DNA of 64,000 bases from Pseudomonas agarici (GCF_900109755.1 NZ_FOAR01000002.1:186001-250000); one strand, 5' to 3'; shown: positions 7,965-17,397, numbered from the stretch's first letter. Numbers and translations: made by a program. The notes: generated by a model from the letters alone, not told the origin.

Positions 7965-8723
7965 TCACTTGAGCAAACCCTGTTCCCATGCACGATGATT
8001 CCTGCGAGCATCCTGGATAAAAGGGGACCACTGAATCAACTTGAGTACCATTTTGTTGAGTAGCCTGCCGCGCCAGTCCAGTGGGCGCTGTACGTCGAGA
8101 AACAACACCACACGGACTCCGCTCGTGTCATTCCAAACCTGGTGGCGGAAGGTGTCGTCGAAGATCAAGCAGCGACCTATCTCCCAGTGCCGTATCTCCT
8201 CGCCGACCTGAATACGACAATTCTCTTCGGGCGTAGGGATAATCAGGCCAAGATGCGCTCTTAACAGCCCGTTATATGGACCACGATGAGGCGGTATGTG
8301 TTTGCCCGGGCTCAAGATAGAAAAGAACGCGGTGAACATACCGGGAATTGATTCGATTAGTTGAGTCGTTTCCGGGCACCTGCGGCAGTTGCCGTCCATC
8401 TTGTAACCATAACCATAAAGGAAGAATGTTTTCCATTGGTCATCTTGCGTCAAGCTGACCTGATCCTTGGATATGTCCTGAAAATTCGGAATGTTGTCGC
8501 GTTCTTTAAGAATCGTGTGTAGCTCTGCTGCAATCGTCGACCATTTTGATTCCAGCATCTGCGCCCAATCGAATATTGCTGGATCAAAAAACGGCGTAGC
8601 CCCCACCATGGAGTGTCGACTGATGAATTTTTCCAGTCGCTTGATCACCCACAAACCCACGGCAACGCTCGGGCGATGTTTTCGTTTTTTCTTACGGGTA
8701 AGGTCTGAAGGACGAATGTCCAT
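7965..8723 (-). CDS. lpxO: aspartyl/asparaginyl beta-hydroxylase family protein, LpxO-like
   Basis: 252 aa. Fe(II)/2-oxoglutarate dioxygenase of the Asp/Asn beta-hydroxylase family. In Pseudomonas the best known members are LpxO enzymes, which 2-hydroxylate secondary lauroyl chains of lipid A. Visible motifs are HIPPHRGPYNGLLRAHLGL (first metal His and the 2-oxoglutarate-binding region), then IFDDTFRHQVWN with the second metal His, and a following Arg in SGVRVVLFLDVQRP. Canonical LpxO has N-terminal membrane segments; here the N-terminus is basic (RKKKRKHRPS) with only a weak hydrophobic stretch. It may therefore be a peripheral enzyme or act on another substrate. It sits alone in the accessory region. 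Confidence 0.75.
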   Translation of the reverse strand: MDIRPSDLTRKKKRKHRPSVAVGLWVIKRLEKFISRHSMVGATPFFDPAIFDWAQMLESKWSTIAAELHTILKERDNIPNFQDISKDQVSLTQDDQWKTFFLYGYGYKMDGNCRRCPETTQLIESIPGMFTAFFSILSPGKHIPPHRGPYNGLLRAHLGLIIPTPEENCRIQVGEEIRHWEIGRCLIFDDTFRHQVWNDTSGVRVVLFLDVQRPLDWRGRLLNKMVLKLIQWSPFIQDARRNHRAWEQGLLK

Positions 8724-8984
8724 GTTTATTATCCCCCATTACGCAAATGTGCAAGCAGCGTTGTTTAGCGAAGATGGCAACGCCACGGTAATCGTCATGG
8801 CATAGGCCGGCGGAAAATAAGCGGATAACGGTGTAGGGTGAGCTGGTTTCAATGGATTCGTCCAGATGCCTCGCAAGCCGCCAGAGAGCATAGTCGATGG
8901 CGTATTCAAATGTAAAAAAGTGTCTTGAACAACCCCGGCATATTCAGTGTGCGCCCTTGCGTGCGCAAGGATTGGATCGGGAAG

Positions 8985-9110
8985 ATCGCGAGGATGGCCC
9001 TGTCAACGGCTATCCCGGATTCCCAGTCGACTGGTAGTTGCCTTCAAGCAGATGAGGAGAGTGGCTTGGATGCCGGTAAGAGCGTAAAGGGACGTAAGCG
9101 AAGTTGCGAT
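8985..9110 (+). pseudogene. remnant of an IS5-family transposase
   Basis: A short plus-strand frame reads IPDSQST, then GLDAGKSVKGRKR. This matches the conserved IS5-family (IS427/IS1031-like) transposase core, where AILDSQSVKTTE precedes GYDAGKKVKGRKRH. The residues after it (SCDSRYSGF) are out of register with the expected VDTLGLLL, indicating frameshifts, and no terminal repeats were seen. The rest of the 8724-9203 gap shows nothing I can name. Confidence 0.6.
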
Positions 9111-9203
9111 AGTCGATACAGTGGATTTGATTGGCCAGATACCGACAACGCACCACCTCGGGTCGGGGTGATGCGTTGACGTGTCCGATCTTATTTCAAT
9201 CTC

Positions 9204-9620
9204 TTATTTGTCGTTGGTGGTCAGTTCCTTGTCGTCCGAATCGACGACAAACACAGCGAGCAGCTTAGCCGGCTCGGTCTTGCTCGCATTGCGGCTCACC
9301 GGATGCCTTGAGCCGGGCGCCTCATAGAAGCTCTCTCCGGCCTTGTACACATGTTCCGGTTCGTCGTTAACCTTGCTGGCTATGCTACCCGAAACGACGT
9401 ATGCATAGATGAATGCCGACTTGGCGTGGGTATGAGGTTGCGAGGCTCCTCCCGGTGGATAAAGTACTTCCACGGCGATCAGAGATTTGCCCGGAATGTT
9501 CGGAATCGCTCTGGCGAAATTCGATTTGACCGAATCGCCGTCACCGTGAGCCGCGGCAGCTCCGGCGAAGGCCATACCCGTGGCTGCCACGAGGGAAAGA
9601 AGGATGCGATGAAGTTTCAT
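9204..9620 (-). CDS. periplasmic cupin-domain protein
   Basis: 138 aa. A signal peptide (MKLHRILLSLVAATGMAFAG, cleavage around AAAAHG) is followed by one cupin_2 beta-barrel. The first cupin motif is seen as PGGASQPHTHAKSAFIYAYV, and the second as GESFYEAPGSRHPVSRN. The metal-binding histidines (PHTH and RHPV) are kept. The substrate is unknown. A broken MocR-type regulator starts 95 bases away on the other strand; such regulators often control the adjacent divergent gene, so this may be a former regulator-target pair. Confidence 0.85.
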   Translation of the reverse strand: MKLHRILLSLVAATGMAFAGAAAAHGDGDSVKSNFARAIPNIPGKSLIAVEVLYPPGGASQPHTHAKSAFIYAYVVSGSIASKVNDEPEHVYKAGESFYEAPGSRHPVSRNASKTEPAKLLAVFVVDSDDKELTTNDK

Positions 9621-9715
9621 GGTTAGCTCCTTGGAGGTTATAGGTTAAAATTATGACCGGCCATTGGATCATAAAAAAGAACTATAGTATGTGAGCTTTC
9701 GCTACGCCAGAAGTC

Positions 9716-9850
9716 ATGAGGATGTTGAATCTGAAGCCTGACCGTGGATCCAAAGCTTCGCTCGCCGAGCAGATTCGGCTGGATATCAGCGGTGTGATTG
9801 ACAATGGCATACTCGCTCCCTGAGTCAGGTTGCCGTGTGGACGGACCTGA
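9716..9850 (+). pseudogene. N-terminal fragment of a GntR/MocR-type regulator
   Basis: The frame reads MRMLNLKPDRGSKASLAEQI, RLDISGVIDNGILAP, a TGA stop, then VRLPCGR and a second stop. This is the start of the GntR winged-helix domain as found in MocR regulators (SLxxQIxxxIxxGxLxPGxRLPSSR). The TGA at 9821-9823 stands where Gly of the conserved PGxRLPS motif belongs, as if GGA had become TGA. Nothing of the aminotransferase domain follows. It is divergent from the cupin gene. Confidence 0.7.
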
Positions 9851-9874
9851 TGGCCTGTTTGACTGCTTCCGTTA

Positions 9875-9982
9875 GTCGACTTCGGCGTCACAAGCTCCTG
9901 GCCTGTGCAGTTGTTTCTCGCCATAGCGGGCTATGGACCTGTGGCATCCGAACTTGAGCTGACGAACTAACTCGTACAGGCC
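9875..9982. repeat. dispersed palindromic repeat, copy 1
   Basis: About 108 bases similar to 57922-58052. Shared blocks include TTCGGCG, CTCGCCATAG followed by GGCTATG, TGGCATCCGAA, and CGTACAGGCC near the end. The central CCATAGC/GGGCTATGG is itself an inverted repeat. It resembles the noncoding dispersed repeats known from P. fluorescens genomes. The remaining sequence to 10502 holds no gene I can support. Confidence 0.65.
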
Positions 9983-10502
9983 ATTGAAGTTTCCGATCAT
10001 ACAGAGTCCACCAATGGAACATGCACGTTCCATCGAAACAGATATAAAGTTCACTGTATACCAGCACTTCTTGCTTGGTCCAGCGCTCTTTCAAAAAATG
10101 GCCTGCCAGCGTCGGGCTGTTTCCCGGGCACAGCGTTCGCCCGGCTGCGAACCCGTGTCGCATGTGACGAAATCGAAGCAACGGCACCCTCGTGGCCAGG
10201 GTATCGCTACATATCTACGCAACGATCAGGGCTGATCTTCGGTGTAACAACAGCGATCAGACAGCAAATTCCGAATGCCTGTGTATGCTTACAGACACTG
10301 GTACTAAAGTTCTCCCAGCTTAAGATTCCGAAGAGCCCTATAGGGTCAGTGGTCTACGGTTTTTTCCGTTTTTTGGCGCTTTTTTGAATGTACCAAAATC
10401 ATTCATACTGCCGCTCAGTGATTCAAAACCTAGTGCTACTTTCTGCTGCGTTGAGTCATTGACGCAGTGCAGCCGGGAAGTGCCGCTCAATGGAGAAAAC
10501 TC

Positions 10503-11414
10503 ATGAAAATATTTGTCGCTGGCGCCACTGGTGCTGTTGGACTACCTCTTGTGCGCGCCCTTCGAGCACTGGGTCATGATGTAACAGGGATGACTCGCGT
10601 CGGTCCAGGTGCCGACCGGCTGCGTGAAATCGGCGCTCACGTGTCTTCCGCCGATGCCTTCGACCGTCAGGCGGTTCTGGACGCCATCAATGCCGCCAAG
10701 CCCGATGTGGTCATTGACCAACTCACCTGGCTTCCAGCCGACCCTGCTGACATCATCAAATCAATGCCCAACGATACGCGCCTGCATAAAGTCGGCGGCG
10801 CTAATTTGTTGGCTGCCTCCGAGGCGGCCGGTGTGCGCCGCTATATCGTGCAGTCGCGGGGGTTCTATCTGAATGCCGAACCGGGGAAGCTTGCTGACGA
10901 AAGCGCCGAGCTTCGCGGTGAGGCTCCCGGTGAGGTCGGCGCCAGTGCGCGGGTCTTTGCTGAATATGAGCACGCCGTCATGGGTTCCTCCGCGCTGGAC
11001 GGCGTGGTACTGCGCTATGGCTTCTTCTATGGTCCCGGCACTTGGTATAGACCTGGCGGAGCGATTGCGGAGCAAGCGCTAAGGGGTGAAGCATCGATCA
11101 TTGGCGACGGCAACGCAGTCTGGTCGTTCGTTCATATCGACGATGCAATCGCGGCGACGGTTGCGTCGCTGACCAGCGAGCCTGGCGTATACAACGTGGT
11201 CGATGACGACCCTCTTCCCGTCGCCCAATGGCTGCCCTCGTTCGCAGCCTGGGTCGGCGCTCCGAAGCCCACTCGGATCAGCGTCGAGGACGCTCGGAAA
11301 GTCGCCGGGGACGAAGCGGTCTACTATCACACCCGCCTGACTGGCGCGTCGAACAGCGCGGCGAAGGCGAAACTCGGTTTCGCTCCGCGACCACTGCTCT
11401 GGAAGGATGCCTGA
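10503..11414 (+). CDS. NAD-dependent epimerase/dehydratase family protein
   Basis: 303 aa extended short-chain dehydrogenase. The Rossmann fold starts at once with MKIFVAGATGAVGLPLVRAL (GxxGxxG nucleotide site). The middle carries RYIVQSRGFY, and the C-terminal half has RYGFFYGPGTWY and FVHIDDAIAATVASL, typical of the family. The usual YxxxK pair is not obvious, so an atypical (NmrA-like or NAD-binding sugar-modifying) role is possible. The ATG at 10503 has GGAGAAAA seven bases upstream; the earlier in-frame start lacks one. A terminator follows. Confidence 0.85.
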   Translation: MKIFVAGATGAVGLPLVRALRALGHDVTGMTRVGPGADRLREIGAHVSSADAFDRQAVLDAINAAKPDVVIDQLTWLPADPADIIKSMPNDTRLHKVGGANLLAASEAAGVRRYIVQSRGFYLNAEPGKLADESAELRGEAPGEVGASARVFAEYEHAVMGSSALDGVVLRYGFFYGPGTWYRPGGAIAEQALRGEASIIGDGNAVWSFVHIDDAIAATVASLTSEPGVYNVVDDDPLPVAQWLPSFAAWVGAPKPTRISVEDARKVAGDEAVYYHTRLTGASNSAAKAKLGFAPRPLLWKDA

Positions 11415-11471
11415 ACGTGGCATTCCCGTTAGATTGACCGCTTAGGCCAAGTCGTCTACACGGCATGCGAT

Positions 11472-11503
11472 AAAAACGCCGCTCAGTGATGAGCGGCGTT
11501 TTT
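11472..11503. terminator. bidirectional Rho-independent terminator
   Basis: AAAAACGCCGCTCA, a GTGA loop and TGAGCGGCGTTTTT: a perfect stem with A and T tails. It serves the epimerase gene and the convergent PA2817-like gene. Confidence 0.92.
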
Positions 11504-11584
11504 GTTTGTGCGTGACTGGCCGGTGGCCATTCGATTTCACATTGGCAGGCGCTGCTCGCGTGGACGGCGAAGGCAGCGGTTTGA

Positions 11585-11992
11585 TCAGTGTTTGCTGTCC
11601 TGGTTGGACAGGGCCAGCAGCTGCTTTTCCTGGTTCCAATCGAACGGTTCATCGTTCTGTTCGGCTTCGTAGCGACGTTCTTCCAACGCTTGATACAGCG
11701 CCAGTTCTTCGTCCGGCATGTAGTGCAGGCAATCGCCACCAAAGAACCACAGCAAGTCGCGGGGGACCAGGTGGGCGATCTGTGGGTAACGCTGGATCAC
11801 CTGGCACAGCATGTCCTGGCCCAGGTACTGGCTTTCGATCGGATCGATCGGCAGTTGCGCACGCAGCTCATCGAAACGCTCCAGGAACAGGGTATGGCTT
11901 TCTTCGGGGACCTGTTCGGCTTCGCCGACGGCAACCAGAATGCTGCGCAGGTGGTCGAGCAGGACCAGGTGATCGGCAACGACGTTGGACAT
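11585..11992 (-). CDS. PA2817-like conserved protein
   Basis: 135 aa, function unknown. A small, acidic, helical protein starting MSNVVADHLVLLDHLRSILV, with the conserved-looking block PRDLLWFFGGDCLHYMPDEE in the centre. I recall this type of protein beside the FadE homologue in P. aeruginosa (PA2815-PA2817 region), and here too it lies 63 bases downstream of fadE on the same strand. Co-transcription with fadE is likely. The start at 11992 is preferred over an upstream in-frame ATG that would add a basic leader. Confidence 0.75.
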   Translation of the reverse strand: MSNVVADHLVLLDHLRSILVAVGEAEQVPEESHTLFLERFDELRAQLPIDPIESQYLGQDMLCQVIQRYPQIAHLVPRDLLWFFGGDCLHYMPDEELALYQALEERRYEAEQNDEPFDWNQEKQLLALSNQDSKH

Positions 11993-12055
11993 GGCAAGGG
12001 GCCTCAAGAGTAAAACAGGCGCGCGAGTATAAGACGCCACACGCCTGTTGTCGTC

Positions 12056-14503
12056 TTAACGTACTTTTCCCGCGCTCTGGCTCAGCTCCTCCTTGCTGAA
12101 GTCATCCACGTCGATAACCTTGCGCCGTGCGGCTTCGGCTTTGCGCAGGGTCTGGGCCTCGGCTGCTTGCAGCACCCCGGCTTCCAGGGCCGCATCGATG
12201 GCCGACTCGCCTGCCGCCGGCTTGACCTGACCACCTTTGAGCCCGCTGTGCAGCTTTTTCTGCAGTTCATGGCTGGCGCTCAGCAGGTCGTAGGCATGCT
12301 GCAGCGCGCCGACCGGATCGTCTGCCGATTGTGGGCGGTAACAGCCGGCGAGCACCGCTTCCAGGGCCGGATCGCCCTTGGCCCGGCCCAGCACCGCGGC
12401 GACTTCGGCATCCAGGGCATCCGACGGCCCGGTATGTCGCCGGCCGAACGGGAATACGATAACCCGCAACAGACAGCCCACTAGCCGGTTGGGGAAGTTG
12501 CGCAGCAGCTCGTCCAGTGCTCGCTCGGAGTGGCCGAGGCTTTCTTCCATGGCCCAGGTGAACAACGGATCGAGGTACTCCGGCGAGTCCAGGTCGTGAT
12601 AACGCTTGAGCGCCGCCGAAGCTAGGTACAGGTGGCTGAGCACATCCCCCAGGCGGGCGGACAGCCGCTCGCGGCGCTTCAGTTCGCCGCCGAGGAGCAT
12701 CATACTCAGGTCCGCCAGCAAGGCGAAGGCCGCCGCCTGGCGATTCAGTGCGCGGAAATAGCCCTGGCTGAGGCGGTTGCCGGGGGCCGACTCGAAGTGG
12801 CCGAGCCCGAGGTTCAGGACCAGGGTGCTGGCGGCGTTGCTCGCGGCGAAGCCGATATGTTCGAGCAGCAAGCCATCGAACTCCAGCAGCGCCTGGTCAC
12901 GGTCCTCGCGTCCGGCCAGGGCCATTTCCTTAAGCACGAACGGATGGCAGCGAATCGCGCCCTGGCCGAAAATCATCAGGTTGCGCGAAAGAATATTCGC
13001 GCCCTCCACGGTGATGAAGATTGGCGCGCCTTGCCAGCTACGGCCCAGGTAGTTGTTCGGGCCCATGATGATGGCCTTGCCGCCATGGACGTCCATGGCA
13101 TGGCTGATGCATTCGCGGCCACGCTCGGTCAGGTGGTACTTGAGAATCGCCGACAGCACCGAGGGCTTTTCTCCCAGGTCTACCGCATTGGCGGTGAGCA
13201 TCCGTGCGCTGTCCATCAGCCAGGCATTGCCGCCGATCCGCGCCAGGGCTTCCTGGATTCCCTCGAAGGCGCAGAGCGGCACATTGAACTGTTCACGGAT
13301 CTGGGCGTACTGGCCAGTGACCAGGCTGGTGAACTTGGCCGCACCGGTACCGACAGCCGGCAGGGAAATCGAACGGCCCACCGACAGGCAATTCATCAAC
13401 ATCATCCAGCCTTTGCCAAGCATTTCCTGGCCGCCGATCAGGAATTCCAGGGGGATGAACACATCCTTGCCGGCGTTCGGGCCGTTCATGAAGGCAGCGC
13501 CCAGCGGTAGGTGACGACGACCGATCTCGACACCTGGGGTATCGGTGGGGATCAGTGCCAGGCTGATGCCCAGGTCTTCTTCTTCGCCCAGCAAGTGGTC
13601 CGGGTCATAGGCCTTAAACGCCAGGCCGAGCAGGGTCGCGACTGGACCGAGGGTGATGTAGCGTTTTTCCCAGTTCAGGCGCAGGCCGAGAACTTCCTGG
13701 CCTTGCCAGTCGCCCTTGCAGACCACCCCGGTGTCCGGCATCGAGCCGGCATCGGAGCCTGCCAGGGGGCCGGTCAAGGCAAAACACGGGATATCGTCGC
13801 CACGGGCCAGCCGAGGCAGGTAATGATTACGCTGTGCCTCGGTGCCGTAATGCAGCAGCAATTCTGCCGGACCGAGAGAGTTAGGGACCATGACAGTGGA
13901 GGCGAGGTCGCCGCTGCGGGTCGCCAGCTTCATCGCCACTTGAGAGTGGGCATAGGCGGAAAAGCCCTTGCCACCAAACTCCTTGGGAATGATCAAGGCA
14001 AAAAAGCCATGTTGCTTGATATGCTCCCAGGCGGCTGGCGGCAGGTCCATGGCCTGGCCGATCTGCCAGTCGCTGACCATGGCACAGAGCGCTTCGGTCG
14101 GGCCATCGATAAAGGCTTGTTCTTCCTCGGTCAGTTGGGCCTTGGGATAGGCCAGCAGTTTGTTCCAGTCCGGGCGACCGCTGAACAGCTCGCCATCCCA
14201 CCAGACGGTGCCGGCATCAATGGCGTCGCGTTCGGTCTCGGACATCGGCGGCAGGGCTTTCTGGAACCAGGCGAACAGCGGGGCGCTGAAGAGTTTGCGG
14301 CGCAGGTCGGGCAGCAGCAATGGCAGCGCCAAGGCCGCGAGAATGAGCCACAGGACCAGCTTTAGCCAGCCGTGGCCATGCAGCAAAATATCCAGCGCGA
14401 CGAGGTACACGGCCACCACGCCAAGTGCTGGAAGCGGGGCGATGCGCCGATGCGCCAGATAGGCGACACCGAGCACCAAAACCAGTATCCACAACAACAG
14501 CAT
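12056..14503 (-). CDS. fadE: acyl-CoA dehydrogenase, FadE type
   Basis: 815 aa, the usual FadE length, about twice that of small acyl-CoA dehydrogenases. It performs the first FAD-dependent step of fatty acid beta-oxidation. The N-terminus MLLLWILVLVLGVAYLAHRR and the next hydrophobic stretch anchor it at the membrane. The dehydrogenase core includes FALIIPKEFGGKGFSAYAHS, CFALTGPLAGSDAGSMPDTG (flavin and substrate binding) and a C-terminal FadE-specific helical extension. The ATG at 14503 has GGAGG just upstream, which decides against an earlier ATG. The PA2817-like gene follows. Confidence 0.95.
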   Translation of the reverse strand: MLLLWILVLVLGVAYLAHRRIAPLPALGVVAVYLVALDILLHGHGWLKLVLWLILAALALPLLLPDLRRKLFSAPLFAWFQKALPPMSETERDAIDAGTVWWDGELFSGRPDWNKLLAYPKAQLTEEEQAFIDGPTEALCAMVSDWQIGQAMDLPPAAWEHIKQHGFFALIIPKEFGGKGFSAYAHSQVAMKLATRSGDLASTVMVPNSLGPAELLLHYGTEAQRNHYLPRLARGDDIPCFALTGPLAGSDAGSMPDTGVVCKGDWQGQEVLGLRLNWEKRYITLGPVATLLGLAFKAYDPDHLLGEEEDLGISLALIPTDTPGVEIGRRHLPLGAAFMNGPNAGKDVFIPLEFLIGGQEMLGKGWMMLMNCLSVGRSISLPAVGTGAAKFTSLVTGQYAQIREQFNVPLCAFEGIQEALARIGGNAWLMDSARMLTANAVDLGEKPSVLSAILKYHLTERGRECISHAMDVHGGKAIIMGPNNYLGRSWQGAPIFITVEGANILSRNLMIFGQGAIRCHPFVLKEMALAGREDRDQALLEFDGLLLEHIGFAASNAASTLVLNLGLGHFESAPGNRLSQGYFRALNRQAAAFALLADLSMMLLGGELKRRERLSARLGDVLSHLYLASAALKRYHDLDSPEYLDPLFTWAMEESLGHSERALDELLRNFPNRLVGCLLRVIVFPFGRRHTGPSDALDAEVAAVLGRAKGDPALEAVLAGCYRPQSADDPVGALQHAYDLLSASHELQKKLHSGLKGGQVKPAAGESAIDAALEAGVLQAAEAQTLRKAEAARRKVIDVDDFSKEELSQSAGKVR

Positions 14504-14889
14504 ATGCAATCCTCCGTGAAGACGAGACAAAAACATCCCAGAGCTTAGTTGGTATCTGGTAGACGGGCGCCAGAGCTGTGTGTCTAAATCTGTGGGAAAA
14601 ATCGTTCAAGCAACTGTGCTCCCGGCGCGAGTGGCGCTTTGCCTGGTCGCAAGAACAACTCCCTGGGACCACGACCTGACCGAAGCGCAGACTCGAGCCT
14701 TCCCAGGCAGACTGTCGTCAGGCACGGGTGTCTGAGTCCAGGACGCTTCATCGATAGTGACCACCCGGCGCTGCTGGAGTTCGCCTGTTCACCCACGAGC
14801 AGATTTCCCGAGCGGTGACCTGCACAACGATTTGAGTCGAGGCTGATCGGGCGTAGACTGCCTCGACATTTATCCTACGAGAGGTTGTC
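14504..14889. other. divergent intergenic region, nothing recognised
   Basis: Lies between the starts of fadE and the glutathione transferase gene, so it must hold two promoters. No strong -35/-10 pair or operator palindrome was identified, and the short frames within it show no family features. Confidence 0.4.
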
Positions 14890-15513
14890 ATGCTGAAAAT
14901 CTGGGGTCGAAAAAATTCCTCGAATGTCAGGAAGGCACTGTGGATCGCCGAAGAACTGGGCCTGTCCTACGAGGCCATTGATGCTGGCGGTGCCTTCGGG
15001 GTGGTTGGCACTGCGCAGTACCGCGAGAAAAACCCCAACGGCCTGGTACCGATGATCGAGGATGGTGATTTTGTCCTGTGGGAGTCCAATACCATCGTGC
15101 GTTATCTGGCGGCCAAGCATGCCGCCGGTTCTGCCTGGTATGCCGAGGATTTACAGGCGCGGGCAGCCGCCGAAAAATGGATGGACTGGACGACTTCCTC
15201 CTTTGCCACGCCATTTCGTGGCGTGTTCTGGGGTGTGTTGCGCACACCGACCGAACAACAGGACTGGACGGCCATCAATGCCTCGTTGCAAGCCTGTAGC
15301 GAGCTGCTGGTCATGGTCGATCAGGCTCTGGCCGAACAGCCTTACCTGTCTGGCAGTGAAATCGGCATGGGCGATATTCCCCTCGGCAGCTTTATCTATG
15401 CCTGGTTCGAAATGCCCATCGAGCGCCCGTCGTTGCCCCATTTGCGTGCCTGGTACGAGCGCCTGAAACAACGTCCGGCCTACCAGCGGGCGATCATGAC
15501 AGCCTTGACTTGA
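14890..15513 (+). CDS. glutathione S-transferase family protein
   Basis: 207 aa, cytosolic GST fold. The N-terminal thioredoxin-like domain reads MLKIWGRKNSSNVRKALWIA, with Ser10/Ser11-Asn12 at the glutathione-activating position. It continues to the cis-proline motif NGLVPMIEDGDFVLWESNTI with the GSH-contacting Glu-Ser. A helical C-terminal domain follows (GSEIGMGDIPLGSFIYAW). The substrate is unknown. Start at the ATG with GAGGTTGTC upstream. A single-gene unit by spacing. Confidence 0.93.
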   Translation: MLKIWGRKNSSNVRKALWIAEELGLSYEAIDAGGAFGVVGTAQYREKNPNGLVPMIEDGDFVLWESNTIVRYLAAKHAAGSAWYAEDLQARAAAEKWMDWTTSSFATPFRGVFWGVLRTPTEQQDWTAINASLQACSELLVMVDQALAEQPYLSGSEIGMGDIPLGSFIYAWFEMPIERPSLPHLRAWYERLKQRPAYQRAIMTALT

Positions 15514-15646
15514 TACCTACTATTAATGCGGATTGCTGTACTTGTGCCGCGGCGCCAAGCACCATAGCGCAGGTACGCCGCTATTGTTTTTGAGCAGGCT
15601 TGCCCTTATCTAGAATTTTCTTCCCTTCTTGGTGCATGAATCCGAT

Positions 15647-16579
15647 ATGAGTTCCGCTCTGTCCATCCGGCAGCTAACCAAAACCTACGGCAACGGTTTC
15701 CAGGCCCTGAGTGGTATCGATCTGGATGTTGCCGAAGGTGACTTTTTCGCTCTGCTCGGCCCCAACGGTGCCGGCAAATCCACGACCATCGGCATTCTTT
15801 CCACGCTGGTCAACAAGACCAGCGGCACGGTCAATATCTTTGGCAACGACCTGGACAAATCTCCTGCGGCGCTCAAGCGCAGCATTGGCGTGGTGCCGCA
15901 GGAGTTCAACTTCAACCAGTTCGAGAAAACCTTCGATATCGTCGTGACCCAGGCCGGCTACTACGGCATTCCGGCAAAAATTGCCAAGGAACGTGCCGAA
16001 CAGTACCTGACCCAGCTAGGCTTATGGGACAAGCGCGACGTGCCGTCGCGTTCGTTGTCTGGCGGCATGAAACGCCGCCTGATGATCGCCCGGGCCCTGG
16101 TCCACGAGCCGCGCCTGCTGATTCTCGACGAACCGACGGCTGGGGTGGACATCGAGCTGCGCCGTTCGATGTGGACCTTCCTCACCGAGCTGAACGAGAA
16201 AGGCATCACCATCATCCTCACCACCCATTACCTGGAAGAGGCTGAACAGCTGTGCCGTAATATCGGCATCATCGACCACGGCACCATCGTCGAAAACACC
16301 AGCATGCGGCAGTTGCTTAGTCAATTGCATGTCGAGACTTTCCTGCTTGACCTCAAGCATGCCCAGGCGGTTGCGCCGGCGTTGATCGGCTATCCGAGCA
16401 GGCTGCTCGACAGCCATACCCTGGAAGTGCAGGTCGACAAAGCCGTGGGCATTACCGCACTGTTCAGCCAATTGGCCACGCAGCAGATCGAAGTCCTCAG
16501 CCTGCGTAACAAAACCAATCGCCTTGAGGAGCTATTCGTGTCCCTGGTGGAAAAAAATCTGTCGAAGGTGGCGGTATGA
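15647..16579 (+). CDS. yadG: ABC transporter ATP-binding protein, YadG type
   Basis: 310 aa. ATPase of an ABC-2 type exporter. Walker A GPNGAGKST, signature LSGGMKRR, Walker B LLILDEPTAGVD and the switch His in TTHYLEEAEQ are all present. The C-terminal third is the regulatory extension typical of this class. The permease start overlaps its stop by four bases. The closest relative I recall is E. coli YadGH; substrate unknown. I start at 15647 (MSSALSIRQLTKTYG); an alternative start lies 18 bases upstream, and neither has a strong ribosome binding site. Confidence 0.93.
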   Translation: MSSALSIRQLTKTYGNGFQALSGIDLDVAEGDFFALLGPNGAGKSTTIGILSTLVNKTSGTVNIFGNDLDKSPAALKRSIGVVPQEFNFNQFEKTFDIVVTQAGYYGIPAKIAKERAEQYLTQLGLWDKRDVPSRSLSGGMKRRLMIARALVHEPRLLILDEPTAGVDIELRRSMWTFLTELNEKGITIILTTHYLEEAEQLCRNIGIIDHGTIVENTSMRQLLSQLHVETFLLDLKHAQAVAPALIGYPSRLLDSHTLEVQVDKAVGITALFSQLATQQIEVLSLRNKTNRLEELFVSLVEKNLSKVAV

Positions 16580-17355
16580 GCTCGGAGCTGCGCCCTAACC
16601 TGATCGCCCTCAACACCATCGTTTACCGCGAGGTGAGGCGTTTTACCCGGATCTGGCCGCAGACACTGTTGCCCCCGGCCATCACGATGGTCCTGTACTT
16701 CGTGATCTTCGGCAACCTGATCGGTCGACAGATCGGTGATATGGGTGGCTTCACCTATATGGAGTACATTGTGCCGGGGCTGATCATGATGTCGGTGATC
16801 ACCAACTCATATGGCAACGTGGTCTCGAGCTTCTTCGGCAGCAAGTTCCAGCGTTCGATCGAGGAGCTGATGGTTTCGCCCGTTTCGCCCCACACGATCC
16901 TGATCGGCTACACCCTCGGCGGTGTGCTGCGCGGGTTGATGGTGGGGATCATCGTGACCCTGCTGTCGCTGTTCTTCACCCACCTGCAGGTCCATCACCT
17001 GGGCGTGACCGTGCTGGTGGTGGTGTTGACGGCGACGATCTTCTCGCTTCTAGGCTTTATCAACGCAGTGTTTGCGCGCAACTTCGATGATATTTCGATT
17101 ATCCCGACCTTTGTGCTGACGCCGCTGACCTATCTGGGCGGGGTCTTCTATTCGATCACCTTGCTGCCACCGTTCTGGCAGAGTGTGTCACTGGCCAACC
17201 CCGTGCTGCATATGGTCAATGCCTTCCGCTATGGCATTCTCGGTGTCTCGGATATTCGCATCAGCGTGGCAATCAGCTTCATGCTGGTGGCGACGATAGT
17301 GTTGTATATCGGTTGTACGCGGCTGCTGGTCAGTGGTCGGGGAATGCGTCAGTAG
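16576..17355 (+). CDS. yadH: ABC-2 type transporter permease, YadH type
   Basis: 259 aa, six predicted membrane helices (for example LLPPAITMVLYFVIFGNLIG, VTVLVVVLTATIFSLLGFIN and ISFMLVATIVLYIGC). It carries the ABC-2 family signature region FDDISIIPTFVLTPLTYLGG. It forms the membrane channel for the ATPase encoded just upstream, with ATGA start-stop overlap and thus coupled translation. A hairpin follows the stop. Confidence 0.93.
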   Translation: MSSELRPNLIALNTIVYREVRRFTRIWPQTLLPPAITMVLYFVIFGNLIGRQIGDMGGFTYMEYIVPGLIMMSVITNSYGNVVSSFFGSKFQRSIEELMVSPVSPHTILIGYTLGGVLRGLMVGIIVTLLSLFFTHLQVHHLGVTVLVVVLTATIFSLLGFINAVFARNFDDISIIPTFVLTPLTYLGGVFYSITLLPPFWQSVSLANPVLHMVNAFRYGILGVSDIRISVAISFMLVATIVLYIGCTRLLVSGRGMRQ

Positions 17356-17366
17356 CTCTTCACGCT

Positions 17367-17397
17367 TGATCGTTTCCATGCTGGATGGGAACGATCA
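17367..17397. terminator. convergent terminator hairpin
   Basis: TGATCGTTTCC pairs with GGGAACGATCA around a nine-base loop. It overlaps the stop codon of the minus-strand DUF2062 gene. The T-tract is poor, so this is a moderate call. Confidence 0.6.

Noticed and set aside
7764..8063. Plus-strand frame after the A-subunit gene
   Set aside because: Overlaps the LpxO-like gene, no family features and no good start signal.
12632..13510. 292-codon plus-strand frame inside fadE
   Set aside because: Antisense shadow of fadE; no ribosome binding site and no domain.
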